Source: Streptomyces sp. T12
GTDB lineage: Bacteria > Actinomycetota > Actinomycetes > Streptomycetales > Streptomycetaceae
Direction: 5' to 3'
Assembly (NCBI RefSeq): GCF_028736035.1
Contig: NZ_CP117866.1
Coordinates: 8,163,001-8,227,000, forward strand
Length of the DNA: 64,000 nucleotides
Shown: positions 7,378 through 18,581 of the stretch, piece after piece
Layout of the letters: each line of letters begins with the position of its first letter
Position numbering within the stretch: position 1 is the stretch's first letter
Made by a program: the position numbers and the translations under genes
Notes under the pieces: generated by a model
Databases searched by the model: none
Told to the model about the DNA's origin: nothing
The model's input: the letters and a program-made list of their open reading frames with translations, nothing else

Positions 7378-9581
7378 CGTGCCCTCGCCAACGTCACCGG
7401 CGCACCGCCCGCCAGACCCGCCTGCACGGCGAGGGTGGCCGCCGTGGTGGCGACCAGCGACTCCAGCGGCACCGGCATCGGCCCGCCGGTCCGCACGGCC
7501 TTGATGAACGCGGCCAGCTCGGCGTTCTGGCCCTTGTCCCGGGCCTTGGGCAGCCGCGAACTGACCCACCGCTTGCGGCCGGCCCCTCCGTCTGCAAACA
7601 GCGAGGCACGGACGAAGTCGTCGAGCCGCAGCACCTTGCCGTCCGCGACCAGGTCCAGCGTCTCCTTGGGGAAGCCGGGCGCGCCGTTGGTGACGTAGCT
7701 GATGGTGGCGGTGGACCCGTCCGGGTAGCGCAGCACGACCTGCAGGTCCTCGTTGCCGGACGCGGCGACCGCGTACACCGATACCGGGTCGGCCCCGAGC
7801 AGCCAGCTCGCCGTGTCGATGAAGTGCCCGCCCTCGCCGGCGAACCGCGAGCCCTCGGTGCCCTGTTGGAGGTACCAGCTGCCGTGCTGCAGCCGGCCCG
7901 CGTTGACCAGGTAGCGCAGGCTCGCCGGACCGGTCCGGGCGCCGAACCGCTGCCTGGCCTCCTGCAGCAGCGGCGCGAACCGGCGGTTGAAGCCCACCTG
8001 CAGCCGGTCGTTGCCGGACTCCTCCACCGCCGCGAGCACGCCGGCCAGCTCGTCCTCGGTGAGCGCCAACGGCTTCTCCACGAACACGGTCTTGCCCGCC
8101 AGCAGCGCCTTCCGGGTCAGTTCGGCGTGCGAGCTGTGCCGGGTGACCACGAACACCGCGTCGATCGACTTGTCGCCGAGGACGGCGTCGAGGTCGGTGG
8201 TCGCCTCGGCGAAGCCGAACTTGCGCTGCGCGTTGGCCGCGGACAGCGCCGTCGTGGTGACGACGGTCGACAGCTCGACGCCGTCGCGCTGGGCCAGGTG
8301 CGGCAGCAGCATCGACGTCGCGTAGTTTCCGGCGCCGACGAACGCGAGCCGCACCGGCGTCTTGGCGGCCCGGGCCGGCGTGGACACTCCGCCGCTGGGT
8401 CGCTTCACCGCGGGCACGGCCACCGCCGGGGCCTCCGCCTCCTCCGCTTCTCCCGCGGGCTCGGGGTACCGGAACAGCACGGCCACGGCCTTCAGATCGC
8501 CGTCCTTCAGACGCTGGTACGTCTCCACGGCGTCGTCGAAGTCGGCTACGTGGGAGACCAAGGGCTCCACGTCGACGCTGCCGCGGGCGACGAGGTCGAG
8601 GAAGCACGCCAGGTTGCGGCGCTCGGTCCAGCGCACGTAGCCGATCGGGTAGTCCCGGCCTTCGAGTTCGTACTCCGGGTCGTAGCGCCCTGGGCCGTAC
8701 GAGCGCGAGAACCGGACGTCGAGCTCTTTCTCGTAGTACGCGTTCCACGGCAGGTCCAGGCGGCACTTGCCGATGTCGACGACCCGGCCCCGGTCCCGGC
8801 AGAGCCGGGCGGCCAGCTCGACGGGCTGGTTGCTGCCGCCGCCGGCGGCCAGGTACACCTGGTCCACGCCGTGACCGCCGGTGAGTTCGGCGACGGCGGC
8901 CTCCACGGCCGCGGAGGCGGGGTCGCCGCAGGCCGCGGCGCCCAGCCGCTCGGCCAGCTCGCAGCGCACCGGGTCGGGGTCGGCCCCGACGACGCGGACT
9001 CCCGAGGCGGCAAGCAGCTGCACCACGAGCTGCCCGATCAGCCCGAGGCCGATGACCAGTGCCACTTCGCCGAGCCGTGACTCGCCTTGGCGGACGCCCT
9101 GCAGCGCGATCGACCCGACGGTGCCGAAGGCCGCGTGCCGCGGCGCGAGGCCGTCCGGCACCGGCGCGTAGAGGTTCTTCGGCACCCAGTTGAGCTCGGC
9201 GTGCAGCGCGTGCTCGTTGCCGGCGCAGGCCACGAGGTCGCCGACCTTCACGTCGTCGATCCCGGCGCCGACCTGCTCGACCACCCCGCACAGCGAGTAG
9301 CCCAGCGGCGTGTAGGAGTCCAGCTTGCCCATCACCTTGCGGTAGGTGGCGGGCACCCCGTTGGTGGCCACGCTCTGCATGACCTTGGCCACCTGGTCAG
9401 GGCGGGAACGGGCCTTGCCCAGCATCGACATGCCGGCCTCGGACACCTTCATGAGCTCGGTCCCGGTGGAGATCAGCGAGTAGGCGGTCCGCACCAGCAC
9501 ACCGCCCGGCTTGCACCCCGGCACCGGAACGTCGAGCACCGCCAGCTCGCCGCTCTTGTAGTTCTGTACAACCTGTTTCAC
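7374..9581 (-). CDS. Bi-domain oxidoreductase: MDR zinc-type dehydrogenase fused to Gfo/Idh/MocA
   Basis: 735 residues. Residues 1 to about 350 form a medium-chain dehydrogenase with Rossmann motif VIGLGLIGQLVVQLL. The position usually holding the catalytic zinc cysteine reads SLISTGTELMKV, so the canonical cysteine is absent, as far as I know normal for this fused family. Residues from about 395 form a Gfo/Idh/MocA domain with FVGAGNYATSMLLPHL and EKPLAL. Such fusions sit beside heparinase genes in polysaccharide clusters and probably oxidise or epimerise a sugar of the repeat unit; the exact reaction is unknown. It starts 25 bp after the amidotransferase gene and overlaps the heparinase start by 4 bp, so the three are likely co-translated. 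Confidence 0.9.
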   Translation of the reverse strand: MKQVVQNYKSGELAVLDVPVPGCKPGGVLVRTAYSLISTGTELMKVSEAGMSMLGKARSRPDQVAKVMQSVATNGVPATYRKVMGKLDSYTPLGYSLCGVVEQVGAGIDDVKVGDLVACAGNEHALHAELNWVPKNLYAPVPDGLAPRHAAFGTVGSIALQGVRQGESRLGEVALVIGLGLIGQLVVQLLAASGVRVVGADPDPVRCELAERLGAAACGDPASAAVEAAVAELTGGHGVDQVYLAAGGGSNQPVELAARLCRDRGRVVDIGKCRLDLPWNAYYEKELDVRFSRSYGPGRYDPEYELEGRDYPIGYVRWTERRNLACFLDLVARGSVDVEPLVSHVADFDDAVETYQRLKDGDLKAVAVLFRYPEPAGEAEEAEAPAVAVPAVKRPSGGVSTPARAAKTPVRLAFVGAGNYATSMLLPHLAQRDGVELSTVVTTTALSAANAQRKFGFAEATTDLDAVLGDKSIDAVFVVTRHSSHAELTRKALLAGKTVFVEKPLALTEDELAGVLAAVEESGNDRLQVGFNRRFAPLLQEARQRFGARTGPASLRYLVNAGRLQHGSWYLQQGTEGSRFAGEGGHFIDTASWLLGADPVSVYAVAASGNEDLQVVLRYPDGSTATISYVTNGAPGFPKETLDLVADGKVLRLDDFVRASLFADGGAGRKRWVSSRLPKARDKGQNAELAAFIKAVRTGGPMPVPLESLVATTAATLAVQAGLAGGAPVTLARAR

Positions 9582-9606
9582 CCGAACTCCTCTGATTCCT
9601 AAGCCG

Positions 9607-11532
9607 TTACCGAGTGCTCTGGCCGGACCCAGAGGTCGCGTCGCGATACCAGTACTCGAGGGTCAGCACATGCCACAGATGCTTGGAGAAGTCCCGCTGC
9701 CCGGCGGCGTCCTCGGCGACCATGCGCGCCAGCGCGTCGCGGCGCAGGAGCCCGGAATTGACGAGCAGGCCGTCGTTGACCACCTCGCGCACCAGCGGCG
9801 CCAGATCCCGGCTCATCCAGGCGCGCAGCGGGGCGCTGAACAGGCCCTTGGGCCGGTACACGATCTCCCGGGGCAGGATCGAGGTGGCCGCCTCCTTGAG
9901 GACGGCCTTGCCCTGCCGCCCGACGATCTTGCGATCGCCGGGCACGGCGAACGCCGCCTTGACCACCTCGACGTCCACGTACGGCACCCGCACCTCGGTC
10001 GACGCGGCCATGCTCGACCGGTCCGTGTAAGCGAGGTTCAGGCCCGGCAGGAACATCCGGGCGTCGGTCAGGCACATGCGGTTGACGAAGTCGTCGAGGT
10101 CGTTGTCCTGGTAGGTGTCGGCATGTTCGGTCAGCACGTCCTCGACCGTCCCGGCCAGGTCCGGATCGACCAGGGCGAGCAGCTCTTCCTGGTCGTACAT
10201 GGTGTAGCTGCGCCGGAACGCGGTCTCCTCCGGCAGATCGGCGAAGGAGAGGAACCGCTTCGCGAACCGCACCGACCGGTACCCCCGGCGGCTCGTCGCG
10301 ACCGGCAGCCGGTCCACAGCCCTGGACAGGCCGCGCCGCAGGGGGCGCGGGACGCGCTGGTAGCGCAGCGCGAGCAGGTTGGCCAGGTGCTTGCGGTACC
10401 CGGCGAACAGCTCGTCGGCGCCCATCCCCGAGAGCATCACCTTGACCCCGGCCTCCCGGGCGGCCGAGCAGATCAGGAACGTGTTGATCGCGGCGGGGTC
10501 GCCGATCGGCTCGTCCAGGTGGTACGTCATCTGCGGCAGCAGGTCGAGCACGTTCGGAGCGATCTCGATCTCCCGCAGGTCGACGCCGAACCGCGCGGCC
10601 ACCTGCCGGGCATAGCGCAGGTCGTCCGGCATCGCCTCGAACTTGGCGTCCTCGGCGCGGAACCCGATCGTGTACGCGGAGATCCCGGGTCGGTCGCGGG
10701 CCGCCAGCGCGGTCAGGTAGCTGGAGTCGAGGCCGCCGGAGAGGAAGGTCGCCACGGGTACGTCGGAGAGCAGGTGCTGCCGGGTCGACTCCTCGACGAT
10801 GGCGGCCAGGTCCGGCCGCTCGCCGCTGCGGGCTCGCTCCTGGCCCTCGGCTGCGACGTCCTTCAGGTTCCAGAACCGGCCGCGCTCCACCCGGCCGTCG
10901 GGCCGGCACCTCAGCCAGCTCCCCGGCGGCAGCTTCTCCGCCTCGCGGAACGCACACCGTGAGTCCGGCACCCAGTAGTACAGCAGCGAGGCGACCAGCG
11001 CCGCGTGGTCCACCTCCAGCGCATCGCCGGTCGCGGCGGCGAGCGCCTTGAGCTCGGAGGCGAACACCAGGCCCGCACCGCGCCGGAGCAGGAACAGCGG
11101 CTTGATGCCCAACTGGTCGCGAGCCAGCACCAGTTCACCGGTGCGCTCGTCGAAGATGCCGAACGCGAACATGCCGCGCAGCCGGGGCAGGCAGTCCGTG
11201 CCCCAGCGCCGCCAGGCTTCGAGCAGCACCTCGGTGTCGGAGGTACCGCGAAAGCGCACCCCGGCGGCTGCCAGCTCGGCACGCAGCTCGGGCGCGTTGT
11301 ACAGCTCGCCGTTGTACGTCAGGGCGAGGCCGTCCGAGACCATCGGCTGGGCGCCGGTCTCGGACAGGTCGATGATGGCCAGCCGACGGTGCCCGAGCTG
11401 CACTTCGCCGTCACCGACGGGGTGGCCGTACCGGCCCGCCCCGTCCGGACCGCGGTGGGCGAGGGTGTCGGTGAGCCGGTCGGTCACGACCTTCCCGTCC
11501 GGCCATCGGTAAGTGCCTGCGATGCCACACAT
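9607..11532 (-). CDS. asnB-like: Glutamine-hydrolysing asparagine synthase family amidotransferase
   Basis: 641 residues from ATG 11532, chosen because Cys2 of MCGIAG must be the N-terminal nucleophile of the class II glutaminase domain. That domain also shows RLAIIDLSETG and NGELYN. The synthetase half has the PP-loop LSGGLDSSYL at about residue 264 and GADELFAGY at about 370. True asparagine synthases and WbpS-like enzymes share this architecture; the latter amidate uronic-acid carboxyls in bacterial polysaccharides. Location between co-polymerase and heparinase genes, with a nucleotide-sugar dehydrogenase in the same operon, favours sugar amidation over asparagine supply. That is inference. 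It starts 2 bp after the previous stop. Confidence 0.92.
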   Translation of the reverse strand: MCGIAGTYRWPDGKVVTDRLTDTLAHRGPDGAGRYGHPVGDGEVQLGHRRLAIIDLSETGAQPMVSDGLALTYNGELYNAPELRAELAAAGVRFRGTSDTEVLLEAWRRWGTDCLPRLRGMFAFGIFDERTGELVLARDQLGIKPLFLLRRGAGLVFASELKALAAATGDALEVDHAALVASLLYYWVPDSRCAFREAEKLPPGSWLRCRPDGRVERGRFWNLKDVAAEGQERARSGERPDLAAIVEESTRQHLLSDVPVATFLSGGLDSSYLTALAARDRPGISAYTIGFRAEDAKFEAMPDDLRYARQVAARFGVDLREIEIAPNVLDLLPQMTYHLDEPIGDPAAINTFLICSAAREAGVKVMLSGMGADELFAGYRKHLANLLALRYQRVPRPLRRGLSRAVDRLPVATSRRGYRSVRFAKRFLSFADLPEETAFRRSYTMYDQEELLALVDPDLAGTVEDVLTEHADTYQDNDLDDFVNRMCLTDARMFLPGLNLAYTDRSSMAASTEVRVPYVDVEVVKAAFAVPGDRKIVGRQGKAVLKEAATSILPREIVYRPKGLFSAPLRAWMSRDLAPLVREVVNDGLLVNSGLLRRDALARMVAEDAAGQRDFSKHLWHVLTLEYWYRDATSGSGQSTR

Positions 11533-11534
11533 GT

Positions 11535-13088
11535 CTACCGCGCCTCCTGGTCGTCGTCCGGGACCCGTGCGGCCCACGCCGGCTGCCGTTCCGGCCGCCG
11601 CTGGCCCTCCCCCACTGCCTGAACGGCGTGGGAGGTACCCCCACCGTTGTGCCGGGCCGGCCGCTCGCTCCGGCCGCGCAGCGCGGTGTGCAGCCCGTCC
11701 CACAGCGTGCCGTCGGTCCGGTCACGGGGATCGGGGTCGATCAGCACCACACCGATCACCGCAATGCGCTGGTCCGCGAGCTGCCGTGCCACGGTGTGCA
11801 GCCATGCGGCGCTGCCGTGCCCGGCGCGCACGACGAGCACGGTCTGGGTGCCGAGGTACTGGAGGTCGGTCCACGCGGTGCCGGGCGCGACCGAGCCGAC
11901 GCCGATCCGGCGCTCCTGGTGCGACACGTCCGCAGCACGCTCGCCGCTGACCACGGTGGGGTCTCCTGGCTTCGGGCGGCGGGTTGCGAGCTGCGGGCCG
12001 GGCAGACCATCGACGATGACCACCGGCCCGTCCGCCGCCAGTGCCCCGGCGAGGTTCAGAGCGATCACGCTGGTGCTGCGCGCACAGCCCAGTTCCAGCA
12101 GCGACACGGGTTCCGCGGAGCCGCGCACGGTGCGGGCAAGGGTCGCGGTGAGCCGTTCGCGTGTCGCCCGGGTCCGTCGGCGCTGCCACAGCCTGCCCTT
12201 GTGGCGGGGCAGCTCCGCGATGACCGAGGCGCCCAGGTTCGCCGCGATGTCCCGGCGCAGCACGGGGCGGTCCGCCACCACCGTGCGGACCGCGGCCAGC
12301 GCCAGCCCGAGGACGAGCCCGAGGACGAGCCCGATCGCCGCGTTGGTGACAGCGGCCTTGGGCAGGGAGTGCCGCACCGCACGCGGGGCGTCCACGATCT
12401 GCGTGCCGGCGACGACCTTGGGCGTGCCCGTGCGCGCCTCCGCGGCGCGCTGGTCGAAATCGGCTATCCGCGAGTTGAGCTCGGCCCGGCGGGCGAAGAG
12501 CGACTCGATGCTCGCCGACGCTTTCGGGTCGCTCTCCGGCGATCGGTCTCCGATCTCCTGGTTGACCTGGGCGAGCTCGTCCCGCATGCGGTCACGCTGG
12601 TCGAGCAGGGCGTCGGCCTCGGCCTTCGCGGTTTCCCGCATCCGCCGCACATGGTCCGCGACGAACGCATCGGCCAGCGCCTTGGCCCGGGCCACGGCGT
12701 CTGCGTCGCTGTCACCTGTGACATCGATCTGCAGCAGGTTGTTGGTCAAGCCGGTACCCCGGTAGTCCCGCATGAAGTCCTCAGGGTTTTCCGAGGACTT
12801 GAGGGACCGCAGGGCCTTGCCGGCGATCCGCGTGGTCCCCAACACCTCGACGTCGGTGCGGATCAGCGTCCCGGTGTCGTTCGGCTGGTCCTCCGCATGC
12901 GCGACCAGCACCTTGGTCACCGCGCTCGGTGGCGGCGGCAGCAGGACCGCCACCGCCGCGCCGACCAGCAGCCCCAGCAGCCCCATGGCGCACCACAGGC
13001 GGCGGCGCCTGCGCACCGCCACCACCAGCGCCTGCAGGTCAAAGAGCGGAGCGGCTGCCGACGACTCCGAAGTCGTGCTCGTCGTCAC
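11535..13088 (-). CDS. Wzz-like polysaccharide co-polymerase with degenerate tyrosine-kinase-like tail
   Basis: 517 residues. TM1 lies at about residues 35-53 after a run of arginines (AVRRRRRLW); TM2 is at about 250-270. Between them is the extracytoplasmic Wzz region with a helical, coiled-coil-prone segment at about 150-220. The cytoplasmic C-terminus aligns by eye with a BY-kinase core: GCARSTSVIALNLAGAL sits where the Walker A P-loop belongs but lacks the GKS/T lysine, VVIVDG matches the Walker B strand, and VLVVRAGHGSAAWL with VIGVVLIDP matches the last strands. It probably controls chain length without kinase activity. Overlaps the previous gene by 4 bp. Confidence 0.85.
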   Translation of the reverse strand: MTTSTTSESSAAAPLFDLQALVVAVRRRRRLWCAMGLLGLLVGAAVAVLLPPPPSAVTKVLVAHAEDQPNDTGTLIRTDVEVLGTTRIAGKALRSLKSSENPEDFMRDYRGTGLTNNLLQIDVTGDSDADAVARAKALADAFVADHVRRMRETAKAEADALLDQRDRMRDELAQVNQEIGDRSPESDPKASASIESLFARRAELNSRIADFDQRAAEARTGTPKVVAGTQIVDAPRAVRHSLPKAAVTNAAIGLVLGLVLGLALAAVRTVVADRPVLRRDIAANLGASVIAELPRHKGRLWQRRRTRATRERLTATLARTVRGSAEPVSLLELGCARSTSVIALNLAGALAADGPVVIVDGLPGPQLATRRPKPGDPTVVSGERAADVSHQERRIGVGSVAPGTAWTDLQYLGTQTVLVVRAGHGSAAWLHTVARQLADQRIAVIGVVLIDPDPRDRTDGTLWDGLHTALRGRSERPARHNGGGTSHAVQAVGEGQRRPERQPAWAARVPDDDQEAR

Positions 13089-14455
13089 GCTGAACCTCCC
13101 GTGCCATGGCCGCGAACCGCGAGCGCCAGAGTGGCGTCATCCGCCGGATGGCCGGCAGACCGCGTCGGACGGGCCCGGACCGTGTCGGCGACGACGATGC
13201 CGACGACCTCATGCCCGCCGTCCGCACACGCCTCGGCGATGCCGGCCAGCTCCTCCGCGGTCCAGCTGCCCGCGCCGAGGACGACCAGGGCACCGGACTC
13301 GGTGTCGCGGTCCGGCACCGTCGGCCGGTCCACCGAAACCTCCACCACCCGCAGCTGCGGATCGCTCTTGGCCTCGGCGACGAGCTGCCCGGCGGCCCGG
13401 AGGGCGATCTCGTCGCCTTCCGGTACGACAACCAGCAGCCGCCGGGGAGCCGGCAGCTGGTCCCGGAGGCGAGCGCACACCCGCCGGTAGCGGATCCGCC
13501 TGCCGGCCTCGTCGCCGGACCACTGCGGGGCCGGCAGGTCCCACCGGGTGTCGACGCCGAGGAGCCGGCGGATCCGGGCCTGTGGGCCACGGCCTTCCGG
13601 CCGGTGCGCGCCGCGCCGTTCATCGGGCACGTCCACGGTGCCCAGCAGCGCCGAGCCCAGCGCCGCGGCGATCTCCGGTTCGGTGCGCAGTCGGCGATTC
13701 ATCCGTACGGCGACGAGATGGCCGATGACCGCGAGCAGGAAGAACAGCAGCGCCCCGGCGACGATGAGCTGCACCCTCGTCGGCGGTGCCTCGCCGGTCG
13801 GCCGGGCCGCCGGCCCCATGACGACCATGCCGGCCTTGTCGGTCGCCGGGTCGGCCTCGTCCAGCTTCTTCATGGCCTCCTGCAGCGAGGTGCGCAGCTT
13901 CTCGAGCTCGGTGCGGGCCTGCACGCTCTCCACGCTCTGCCCCGGATCGGCCGCATTGGCCAGGTCGGTGATGCGGCGGTTGGTCTCCGCCACCTTCTTC
14001 CGCAGCGCCTCGGCCCCCGTAGCCGCTTCGGGGTCGGTGCTGCCGCCCGCGATCCGCGCGGCGAAGGTGACGAACTGCTGGGCCAACTGGTCGGAGAGCC
14101 GCTGCGCGCGCTCCGGGGTGTCGGCCGTACCCGAGATCTTGATGATGTTCCCGTCGGCGGCCTCGGCGCTTACCTGATCCCGCAGTTCGGCACCGCTGAC
14201 CCCGCTCCACCCGAGCGCGGCGGCCGCGCGGTCGACCACCGTCGAACTGGTCGCGATGTCCACCTGAGTCAGCAGTTCGCGCTCTTCCCACTGCCCTGGC
14301 AGCAGTACCGATGCCGAGGCCGTGTACCGCGGCCCAAACAGCACCGAGGTGCCGTAGCCGACGAGTGCGCCCACCACGGCGAGGGCGGCGAGAAGCCGCC
14401 ACCGCCGACGGAGAATCCGTCCGATCGTGACCAGGCGGATCGTGTCATCGCTCAA
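13085..14455 (-). CDS. Second Wzz-like chain-length determinant, with divergent kinase-like tail
   Basis: 456 residues. TM1 is at about 19-40 following GRILRRRWRL, and TM2 at about 225-243 (VAGALLFFLLAVIGHLV). The periplasm-side portion has the Wzz pattern YTASASVLLPG at about residue 50 and a helical segment at about 150-200. The C-terminal 190 residues contain RRLLVVVPEGDEIAL where a BY-kinase Walker A would lie, without a P-loop, and GALVVLGAGSWTAEEL plus VVGIVVADT matching the terminal strands. It is adjacent to and overlaps both neighbours (ATGA), so the two co-polymerases are probably made in equal amounts and may form one complex. No cognate tyrosine phosphatase was seen. Confidence 0.83.
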   Translation of the reverse strand: MSDDTIRLVTIGRILRRRWRLLAALAVVGALVGYGTSVLFGPRYTASASVLLPGQWEERELLTQVDIATSSTVVDRAAAALGWSGVSGAELRDQVSAEAADGNIIKISGTADTPERAQRLSDQLAQQFVTFAARIAGGSTDPEAATGAEALRKKVAETNRRITDLANAADPGQSVESVQARTELEKLRTSLQEAMKKLDEADPATDKAGMVVMGPAARPTGEAPPTRVQLIVAGALLFFLLAVIGHLVAVRMNRRLRTEPEIAAALGSALLGTVDVPDERRGAHRPEGRGPQARIRRLLGVDTRWDLPAPQWSGDEAGRRIRYRRVCARLRDQLPAPRRLLVVVPEGDEIALRAAGQLVAEAKSDPQLRVVEVSVDRPTVPDRDTESGALVVLGAGSWTAEELAGIAEACADGGHEVVGIVVADTVRARPTRSAGHPADDATLALAVRGHGTGGSA

Positions 14456-15706
14456 TGGCGCGGCCTCTTCCCCGTACGGACCGGCCCACCCGCCGACACC
14501 GGGGCATGGTCCCGGCAGGCAGCGGCGTAGGCGGCGAGCAGCGACGCTTGCGAGTTCCGCCAGGACAGCGGCCCGCTGATCCGCTCCTGGCCGATCTCGC
14601 CCATCCGGGCCCGCTTCTCCGGATCGTCCAGCAGCACCGTGATGAGCTTGGCGAACTCGGCCTCGTCGTTGGCGGGCGCGTACACGGCGGCGTCACCGGC
14701 GGAGACGCGCGCCTCCCGGAGGTCGAACGAGACGATCGGCCGCCCCATCGCCATGTACTCCAGGACCTTGTTCATGGTCGACACGTCGTTGAGCGGATTG
14801 CGCGGGTCGGGGGAGAGGCACACGTCCGCGGTGGACAGGTAGCGCACCAGGTCGGCGTCCGGAATGCGCCCGGTGAACTGCACCTGCTCGGAGAGACCGA
14901 GCCGCCGGGACAGCTCCACCATCGCGTCGAAGGCGTCGCCGGCGCCGACGAACACCGCGTGCCAGTCGGTCCGCCCGAACTCGTCGCGCAGCTTCGCAAG
15001 GGCCCGCAAGGCGTAGTCGACGCCGTCCTGAGGGCCCATGACGCCGAGGTAGCACAGCAGATGAGGCTTGCCGCGCTTCAACTCCGGCTCGGGCGGCACC
15101 GGTTGGAACCGGTCGATCTGGGGCGCGCTGCGCACCACGAACACGTCATCCGGCCGCTGACCACCGCGGCGTATCGCGACGTCCCGGTAGCTCTCGTTCG
15201 TGGCGAGCACGATGTCCGCGGCCCGGTAGGTCCGCCGTTCCAGCGCGCACACGGCGCGATAGAGCAGGTCTTTGCCGCGGTCGAACCGGGAGAGGTACAG
15301 CTCGGGTACCAGGTCGTGCTGGTCGAAGACGAACCGCGCGCCACGCCGCTTCAGCCACAGTGCCGGCAGGAACAGCAGGTCGGGCGGGTTGCAGGCGTGG
15401 ACCACGTCGACCGGGCCGACCTTGCGCGCCAGCCGGACCGTGTGCCACAACGCCGATCCGTACTCCCGCAGATAGCCGGCCGGCCCTCCGGTGGCCGCGC
15501 GCAACGGGTAGCGGTGGATCCGCACCCCGTCGATCACCGCCTCCGGCTCCGTGTCCCGCTTCTCCCCCCGGGGACAGATGACGTGCACCTCCCACCCCGC
15601 GTCGCGCAGCGTCGTGCACTCCTGCCACACCCGCCGGTCGAACGGCACCGACAGGTTCTCCACCAGAATCAGCGCGCGACGGACCGTCCCGTCGCCGCGT
15701 ATTGCG

Positions 15707-17032
<1,326 letters not shown>

Positions 17033-17102
17033 GACCCGTCTCTCCCCCCAGGCAGGCCCCCTCGGCCTGCGGTCCGCGCGCCGGTCGGACGACCCCCGCG
17101 CA

Positions 17103-18581
17103 TCAGTACGCCCCCTGCCCGTGGAGCACCGCACGCAGCGTCTTCCACAAGATCACTGTGTCCAGGGCGAGCGACCAGTCCTCCACGTACCGCAGGTCGA
17201 GGCGGACCGCCTCCTCCCACGGCAGATCGCTGCGTCCGCTGATCTGCCACAGGCCGGTGAGCCCGGGCTTGACCAGCAGCCGCCGCCGGATGTCCGGGCC
17301 GTATGCGGCGGACTCCTCCGGCAGCGGAGGCCGTGGTCCGACGAGCGACATCGATCCGGTGAGCACGTTGAAGAGCTGCGGGAGCTCGTCGAGCGAGTAC
17401 CGGCGCAGCACTGCTCCCACCCGGGTCACCCGCGGATCCCGGCGGACCTTGAACAGCAGGCCTGCACCCTCGTTGCGGTCGGCCAGCTCCGCACGTGCCC
17501 CATGGGCCCCGGCGACCATGGTGCGGAACTTGACAATGGTGAACTCCCGGCCGTCCTTGCCGACCCTGCGCTGGCGGTAGAACGCCCCGCCCCGACTGTC
17601 CACCAGCACGAGCAGCCCGACGAGCACCATCAACGGCGCGAACAGCACCAGCAGGACCGCCGCGCCCACCCGGTCGACGACCCCTTTGATCGCCCGGCGA
17701 CCCCCGGTGAAGGTCGGCATGCTGACCCGCAGCAGCGGGATCCCGAGCACCGCGTCGACGTGCAGCCGCGGGCCGGCGACCTCCATCAGCACGGGGGCCA
17801 CGACCATCTCGGCGTCGCTGCCTTCGAGGTTCCAGGCCAGCCGCTGCAGCCGGGCCGGTGACCAGTGCGGGTCCGGTGTGACCGCGACGACGCGGTAGCC
17901 GTCGTGGCGGACGTGCTTGGCGACGTCCGCCAGCCGGCCGACGACCCGCACTCCGTCCAGTTGGTCACCGTCGAGCCCGCGACCGTCCGGCGTGCACACC
18001 GCCTCCACCCGCCAGCCGATGTGCGGGAACTTGCGGGTTCGGGTGATCAGGTCGCGCACGGTGGCCGGGCTCCCGGCAGCGAGCACCGGTCTCAGGCACC
18101 GTCCTTCCTTGCGCTGTTTGTGCAGCCAGAGGCGGAGCAGATACCGCGTGGTCATGGTGACGAGCGCGATCGCGGGGATCGCGACGAAGATCCAGAGTTT
18201 GATGTTGCGCGAGGTCAGGGCGATCCCGCCGAGCGCCAGTACGACGGTCGCCGTGAACAGTGAGCGTCCGAGCCGGCGGAATTCCTCGGCGCCCTGGCCG
18301 AGTACGGCCGGAGCCCACGACCGGCTCACCGCAAGCGCTCCCAGCACCAGCAGTTCGGTGCCGAATGCGAGAATTCCCCACTTCTCGTGCCAGTTGGCCG
18401 CGTCCCGGGCCCCGAAGAAATTGCCGATCGCCGCCACCACGAAGGCGGTGGCCACGGTATCGCTCGTGATCACGGCACGGCGGTACCGCTGCTCCCAGTC
18501 GATCGCGGTCTGGCTGATCGCCCCGTTCGCCAGACGCCCGCGCTCCGACGGAAACGGGCTGACTAGTCCCCCTTGCCGCAC
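17103..18581 (-). CDS. Polyprenyl glycosylphosphotransferase (priming sugar transferase)
   Basis: GTG 18581 (preceded by GGGGGG at 4 nt) gives 492 residues, the usual length for this family. The N-terminal half has about five membrane helices and a CoA-binding-like Rossmann segment. The C-terminal bacterial sugar transferase domain contains a membrane segment, FYRQRRVGKDGREF, KFRTM, GSMSLVGPRPPLPEE and GLTGLWQISGRSDL, all core WbaP/CpsE signatures. It loads the first sugar-phosphate onto undecaprenyl phosphate at the inner membrane face, starting polymer synthesis. As the first gene of the operon, its leader carries the G-rich repeats. Open frame continues upstream to 18839, but that stretch is repeat-derived and not protein-like. 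Confidence 0.92.
   Translation of the reverse strand: MRQGGLVSPFPSERGRLANGAISQTAIDWEQRYRRAVITSDTVATAFVVAAIGNFFGARDAANWHEKWGILAFGTELLVLGALAVSRSWAPAVLGQGAEEFRRLGRSLFTATVVLALGGIALTSRNIKLWIFVAIPAIALVTMTTRYLLRLWLHKQRKEGRCLRPVLAAGSPATVRDLITRTRKFPHIGWRVEAVCTPDGRGLDGDQLDGVRVVGRLADVAKHVRHDGYRVVAVTPDPHWSPARLQRLAWNLEGSDAEMVVAPVLMEVAGPRLHVDAVLGIPLLRVSMPTFTGGRRAIKGVVDRVGAAVLLVLFAPLMVLVGLLVLVDSRGGAFYRQRRVGKDGREFTIVKFRTMVAGAHGARAELADRNEGAGLLFKVRRDPRVTRVGAVLRRYSLDELPQLFNVLTGSMSLVGPRPPLPEESAAYGPDIRRRLLVKPGLTGLWQISGRSDLPWEEAVRLDLRYVEDWSLALDTVILWKTLRAVLHGQGAY

Noticed and set aside
7378..9291. Upstream extension of the heparinase frame by about 640 codons
   Set aside because: Arg-rich shadow of the bi-domain oxidoreductase; the ATGA overlap at 7374-7377 sets the start.
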